NCBI GenBank assembly: GCA_027489965.1
Contig: JAIXZA010000006.1
Location: forward strand, 1 to 64,000
Source: Verrucomicrobiaceae bacterium
Lineage (GTDB): Bacteria; Verrucomicrobiota; Verrucomicrobiia; Verrucomicrobiales; Verrucomicrobiaceae
DNA length: 64,000 nucleotides
Direction: 5' to 3'
Shown here: one piece after another, positions 60,389-64,000 of the stretch
Numbering within the stretch: position 1 is the first letter of the stretch
Layout: the number at the start of each line of letters is the position of its first letter
Notes under the pieces: generated by a model
Databases searched by the model: none
Seen by the model: the letters and a program-made list of their open reading frames with translations, nothing else
What the model was told of the DNA's origin: nothing
Translations under genes and position numbers: made by a program

Positions 60389-61672
60389 ATGGCCCTCAAT
60401 GATGCCAGCCAGTTTGAATACCTTGCCCAGGCCATCCTTGAGGCCTTCCCAGGCTTGCAGAACACAGCGACGAACGGGACCTACTTTCAATTCACCGGAG
60501 CGCCGATAGCCGCCGTTTGGGAAGATGGCGAAGACATGGACGCTTACACGCTCGCCAACACCGGCCCCGGCACGCTGGACGGATTCTACGAACCCACGAC
60601 CACTGACGTGGCAAAGTCTTACCAAGATTTCATTGCCTCGATCGCGCCGACGGACATCACCACCAACAAGCAATGGCTGGCCTGCCAAACCCAACTCACC
60701 ACCCTTGCGAAACAGTACTCAACAGTAAGCACCCGGGCCAGCGCGGCCTTCAATACTTGGCTCGCTCAGAACCCCTCCTTCAAGCCTGACTTCGCTGGCT
60801 TCAGCGGGTTCGATAAATGGCTGGTCACACCCAACACCCCGGGCCCCGGCTGGAATGACCAACTCTCCAACAATCTGGACCTACAGACTGGTGTGAAGCA
60901 AGAGATCGCTGGCCTAATGACGGCCGTGGATGGCCTGCTTGGCAAAGCCCAGACCGCCGCTACGAATCCCGCAAACATGTCCACCTTTGTCGGGGCTGGA
61001 GTCACGAGGCAGGTGCCACTCACCACCATAGAGGACATAAGCGGCGCCATGACGGCCTGGACCGCCGCTGCACCAGGTAACTATGAACTCCAGGTCAGCC
61101 TGCATCGCAACAACCGCCTGATCGCCAGTAACGCCATGATACCTTGGCATCTGCTCGCGGCTCCCAATGTTCCCACGACCTGGGGCAGCCTTGCTACCGG
61201 CCAAGTCATGAATACCAGCCTCCTCGTGGCTGATCCCCAGTTCAGCATCCAGGTAATGGCTATCGGCGCGCGAGTCTTCAACGTTAGCCGCGGTCCCTGG
61301 TATGATTCAGGCTGGCTCACTGCTTCCAACTGCACCCTAGCCAAAGGATCGTCTTTCATTCTGACTGATTTCTTTGGCCTGCGAGGCACGCTGAAATTGA
61401 TCCCACTGTCCATGCTTGTTATCTACAAGCCGCGCGTGGAGATCACCGTCTCCAGTGCCACCTATGAACAGGAGATGAGCCACTATTTCATCCCCGGCGG
61501 CACGATTACCCTCTTCGGCATGGACTTCAACATGGGGCCCAATGTGAACGATCTCATCACCCGCGATGCCTCTTCACAGATTGTGAAGATCGTGCTCGAT
61601 AGCTACGACGCTCCCAACACCGTACCCCTGCTATTCGGCGTCTCCTCACAGTCATTCTATCGGCCTAAGTGA
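60389..61672 (+). CDS. Unknown 427-residue protein, paralogue 2
   Basis: Shares the whole plan and many words with the protein at 58782: SQFEYLAQA, YQDFIASIAP, NPSFKPDFAGF, NPANMSTFVG, AIGARVFNVSRGPWYD, FFGLRGTLKLIPLSMLVIY and APNTVPLLFGVSSQSFYRP. Differences concentrate in the linker (residues ~245-275) and in the beta region near ATYEQEMSHYFIPGG. The two were made by tandem duplication with divergence. Function unknown; both lack secretion signals, so they may act in the cytoplasm or be exported by another route. Confidence 0.7.
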   Translation: MALNDASQFEYLAQAILEAFPGLQNTATNGTYFQFTGAPIAAVWEDGEDMDAYTLANTGPGTLDGFYEPTTTDVAKSYQDFIASIAPTDITTNKQWLACQTQLTTLAKQYSTVSTRASAAFNTWLAQNPSFKPDFAGFSGFDKWLVTPNTPGPGWNDQLSNNLDLQTGVKQEIAGLMTAVDGLLGKAQTAATNPANMSTFVGAGVTRQVPLTTIEDISGAMTAWTAAAPGNYELQVSLHRNNRLIASNAMIPWHLLAAPNVPTTWGSLATGQVMNTSLLVADPQFSIQVMAIGARVFNVSRGPWYDSGWLTASNCTLAKGSSFILTDFFGLRGTLKLIPLSMLVIYKPRVEITVSSATYEQEMSHYFIPGGTITLFGMDFNMGPNVNDLITRDASSQIVKIVLDSYDAPNTVPLLFGVSSQSFYRPK

Positions 61673-61903
61673 TGGTGATGAGGGAACCGGGATCGTGGTT
61701 GTCTTTTGACTAACTGCATGGCTATTGAGCCAGAAGTTACCTCCTGTTCCACACTTTAGCGTAGGGTAATTCGGTTACCCCAGAGCAACTTGGTCCCTTT
61801 CCGCTGAAACCAGCAGGAGAACCTTCCTGCCCTCAAGCCGCTTCAGCCATGCTAACGAGTGAGCCGAGACGCGAGCTGCATTCCCCCAGCTTCCTTCTTC
61901 ACC

Positions 61904-62654
61904 TCAACCCTGGCGTTCCGCTTTCCGAAATTCTTCCAATTCCTTGCGCAACGGCTTCCAGTAGGCGCCGTCTAGGGCCTGCTCAGCTTGGCGCTCAGTA
62001 TCTAGGCTAGGCGAAGGGCTTCGATGTCCTGAGCGGTTGCGAGAATGAGAAGCGGGCGCTGTTGGCTCAGATCGTGAGCTTGCATAGGGTAGTCGCTGGC
62101 GAGTGTGCTGAGTAGTTCCAGTGTGCGCACTTCATGTAGCCAAAACTTGATGAAATCGTCACTGGGAAAGTCTCTGTTTTCACGGTGATGAATCGCAGCC
62201 AGCAACTCGATCATCGGCCAATCATTGCTGCGCTGCATTTTTTAGCCTGAACTAAATCGAGGATGCTCAGCAGGTTAAACTCAGCACCATGAGCATCGCC
62301 AAAAGTCGCACGCCGCTCCCATAGTGTGGCGAAGTCAGAGACACCACGCATCTTCGTCATCACATCTACTCTCATGCCTTCGACGCCCCGTGCCTAGCAG
62401 CGGTAATGAATCGCATGACCTCGGGCAAGAGCTTCTGGATCAAAGCGCGGAATCGCTATGCGCTCAGCCTGCAGTTCAGTCAGCGCCGCGTGCATGCACA
62501 CGAAATTTGCGGCCTCTGCCAGGATGGCGAAGTCGATGTCTTTGCTAACTTGCGCCGCGCCGTAAAACACGCAGGCCTGCCCGCCCATGAGCAGAGCCTG
62601 GACTCCATGATTCTGGAAGGTCAAAAGGACTTGTCGGATCGGGGTCGGGATCAA
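61904..62654 (-). pseudogene. Decayed nucleotidyltransferase (AbiEii/MNT-like), three lesions
   Basis: Read 62654 to 61904: GVQALLMGGQACVFYGAAQV and DIDFAILAEA form the nucleotidyltransferase core, and the frame breaks at an in-frame TAG (62396-62394). The same frame continues (GVEGMRVDVMTKMRG, FATLWERRATFGDAHG) to a 6-A tract at ~62240, where one missing A shifts it; the next frame reads MQRSNDWPMIELLAAIHH. At 62002-62011 CTAGG is duplicated in tandem; deleting one copy continues the protein as LRLDTERQAEQALDG and WKPLRKELEEFRKAERQG to a stop at 61904. Three independent lesions argue for true decay rather than a single sequencing error. Confidence 0.75.
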
Positions 62655-62829
62655 GGGTGCCTCCTTGTGCTAGGTAGTTCGCGAAGATGATCTCGCTTTG
62701 TTCAAAGCGTTGCATAGGAGTGAGGTTGATCCACTCCTGCCATTCTTCCGGCATTTGCTCATAGGTCATCTTGAGCGCATGTTCAAAACCATGCACTAAA
62801 AACGCAACGCCGAAGCTCTGCCTTGTCAC
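62545..62829 (-). CDS. Small partner of the decayed nucleotidyltransferase
   Basis: 94 residues, intact. Contains LVHGFEHALKM, MPEEWQEWINLTPMQRFEQS and the run GGTLDPDPDPTSPF. It lies directly upstream of, and overlaps by ~110 bp in another frame, the nucleotidyltransferase remnant. Small ORFs of this type often precede nucleotidyltransferase genes in toxin-antitoxin-like pairs; I take it as a probable antitoxin-like partner, with no direct proof. If the toxin is dead the partner may be drifting too. Confidence 0.5.
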   Translation of the reverse strand: MTRQSFGVAFLVHGFEHALKMTYEQMPEEWQEWINLTPMQRFEQSEIIFANYLAQGGTLDPDPDPTSPFDLPESWSPGSAHGRAGLRVLRRGAS

Positions 62830-63061
62830 AGTGCCATGTCACTTAAGCTGCGCGGTTCATGCCAGAAACACATCAGCTCCTACCTGCCACTGTCACCGTT
62901 GGCCAGCAGCCGCGCACACTCGGCGAGTGGCAGCGCAGGGGGGGCGTCATGGCCCATCCAGCTCGGCTAGCACCACTTGTTGGAAGGAAGTTAAAGTCAT
63001 GCATTCAATTCCTGTGCTCGATGCCAAGCGCGGGAAGAGACAAGCAAGATAATGAAACCCC

Positions 63062-63760
63062 TCAGAAGGCAGGCACATCCTGTGCATGAATGGCTTCGCA
63101 AATCATTTTGAGCGAAGCTTCCAAGTTACCATCAGCGGTTTTGAAAGCATCGGCATCAATGGTGAGCGGAGCGCCAAGAACCACAAGAGGTGCCCCGTAT
63201 TTCGGGCACTGTATGGCTTGCTCCAAACTGAGACCGCCAACCGCTTGAACGGGAATTTTGACCGCATTGACCACTTCTCGCAGCTGATCAAGTGGGCTAG
63301 GCATGCGCTGACCCGCAGCGGCGATGCCACGGCGTTCGTCATAGCCGATGTGGTGGATGACGTAGTCGCAACCAAGGTCTTCGAGGAACTTCGCACCGTC
63401 GATCATGCTCTCGCAGATCATGTTATCTCCCATGACTTTGCAGCCAAAATCACGCCCTGCTTTCACCACACACTTGATCGTTTCAGCATGAGCGCGAGCC
63501 ATCACAACCACATGCGTGGCACCAGCCTTGGCCATCATTTCCGCTTCCAAATAACCGCCATCCATCGTTTTCAAATCCGCCACAATGGGTGTCTGGGGAA
63601 AGGCTTTCCGCAAAGCACGCACACCATGCAGCCCTTCGGCCAGAATAAGAGGAGTCCCTGCTTCAAGCCAATCCACACCAGCGCGCATGGCCAGTGCGGC
63701 CGTTTCCAGGGCTTCATCAATGTTGGTCAGATCGAGGGATATTTGGACGATGGGTTTCAT
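63062..63760 (-). CDS. Hexulose-6-phosphate synthase/KGPDC-family decarboxylase
   Basis: 232 residues from the ATG at 63760 (MKPIVQISLDLTNIDEAL). A TIM barrel of the orotidine-phosphate-decarboxylase superfamily: GVDWLEAGTPLILAEGL, VADLKTMDGGYLEAEM (the DxK-D metal/base motif), KAGATHVVVMA, MGDNMI, GCDYVIHHIGYDER and VQAVGGLS. It could be hexulose-6-phosphate synthase or 3-keto-L-gulonate-6-phosphate decarboxylase; no neighbouring isomerase helps to choose. It diverges from the partial gene at 63881. Confidence 0.85.
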   Translation of the reverse strand: MKPIVQISLDLTNIDEALETAALAMRAGVDWLEAGTPLILAEGLHGVRALRKAFPQTPIVADLKTMDGGYLEAEMMAKAGATHVVVMARAHAETIKCVVKAGRDFGCKVMGDNMICESMIDGAKFLEDLGCDYVIHHIGYDERRGIAAAGQRMPSPLDQLREVVNAVKIPVQAVGGLSLEQAIQCPKYGAPLVVLGAPLTIDADAFKTADGNLEASLKMICEAIHAQDVPAF

Positions 63761-63880
63761 AAAGGATGCTCCTATTAAGACAGAAGCCTGAAGGCACGTC
63801 ACGACAAAGATCATGTGATAAGCGACTCTCCGCAAGAACACGATAGATCCCCCCATCCTTTCCGTTACCGCTATCCCCCC

Positions 63881-64000
63881 ATGTTACGTTTTGTCCCAGT
63901 TCTTTGCGCTCTTAGCTGCGCTACCTCTTTAGCTGAAACACCTGTCGCTGCATTCCTGGATGCCCACTGCATCGAATGCCATGATGCAGATGTCAAAAAA
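63881..64000 (+). CDS. PSD1-type cytochrome protein (partial, N-terminus)
   Basis: Starts at 63881 and runs off the window. The signal peptide MLRFVPVLCALSCATSLA is followed by PVAAFLDAHCIECHDADVKK with a CIECH haem motif. It is the start of another planctomycete-type cytochrome protein of the DUF1592 or DUF1549/DUF1553 kind. Which one depends on sequence beyond the window. Confidence 0.8.
   Translation, partial: MLRFVPVLCALSCATSLAETPVAAFLDAHCIECHDADVKK

Noticed and set aside
1..64000. Search for tRNA, rRNA, CRISPR arrays, insertion sequences and an integrase (intI) gene.
   Set aside because: None could be recognised by eye in any frame. A covariance or HMM search would be needed to exclude small RNAs.

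Overview
The window looks like chromosomal DNA from a verrucomicrobial bacterium (PVC group; family Verrucomicrobiaceae, perhaps close to Prosthecobacter or Verrucomicrobium). The clearest signs are large secreted proteins of types concentrated in Planctomycetes and Verrucomicrobia: a DUF1587/1592/1588/1585 cytochrome-like protein (3962-6691), a DUF1549/DUF1553 and DUF1501 pair (19823-23790), a DUF1800 and DUF1501 pair (24032-31954), and another PSD1-type cytochrome protein starting at the right edge. Many lipoproteins, Tat signals and PVC-type orphan proteins agree. The genus is inference. No rRNA, tRNA or CRISPR array was recognised.

Left end (1-3724, minus strand): a cluster of displaced Rhs C-terminal modules. 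Two modules carry the same ~150 bp Rhs core end joined to different toxin-like tips, and four small lipoproteins (candidate immunity proteins) sit between and around them. No full-length rhs gene is present. From 3962 to 12940 there are mostly housekeeping and secreted genes: DUF1592 protein, DnaJ-domain protein, esterase, panB, an HU-type protein, rnhC and lnt.

The most unusual region is 14332-17837. Five complete attC-like sites and one truncated site separate about six short genes, all on the plus strand and apparently without promoters of their own. This is an integron cassette array with no integrase in view (a CALIN or part of a chromosomal integron). Four sites are near-identical 93 bp elements with the imperfect hairpin and extrahelical base expected of attC; the fifth is a different 48 bp site. 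For two cassettes the first six bases are the exact complement of their own R'' box, as the excision/insertion mechanism predicts. Cargo: a small membrane protein broken by a 71 bp insertion, an HNH nuclease, a small membrane protein, an exported protein, a nitrilase-family hydrolase and an unclear small ORF. A frameshifted gene lies just upstream.

From 18131 to 33140: an iron/thiamine-type ABC permease; the DUF1501 and DUF1549/1553 genes separated by a four-helix-bundle gene bounded by a 15 bp inverted repeat; the 2161-residue PA14/DUF1800 protein with its DUF1501 partner; and a DUF433/DUF5615 toxin-antitoxin pair. From 33143 to 57508: a CysJ-like reductase, a TonB receptor with two 15 bp palindromic operators exactly 60 bp apart, a nucleotidyltransferase/winged-helix pair behind a 22 bp-period triple repeat, a transglutaminase-like protein, a PQQ-type propeller protein, glycosyltransferase-glgB-recG, a pyrimidine-nucleoside phosphorylase, two LuxR-type proteins, a polysaccharide deacetylase, a dynamin-like GTPase, a mannose-1-phosphate guanylyltransferase and a medium-chain dehydrogenase.

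Right end (57581-64000): an ECF-type sigma factor diverges from two tandem paralogues of an unrecognised ~425-residue family. Then come a decayed nucleotidyltransferase with three separate lesions beside its intact small partner, an HPS/KGPDC-family decarboxylase, and the start of a cytochrome-type protein.
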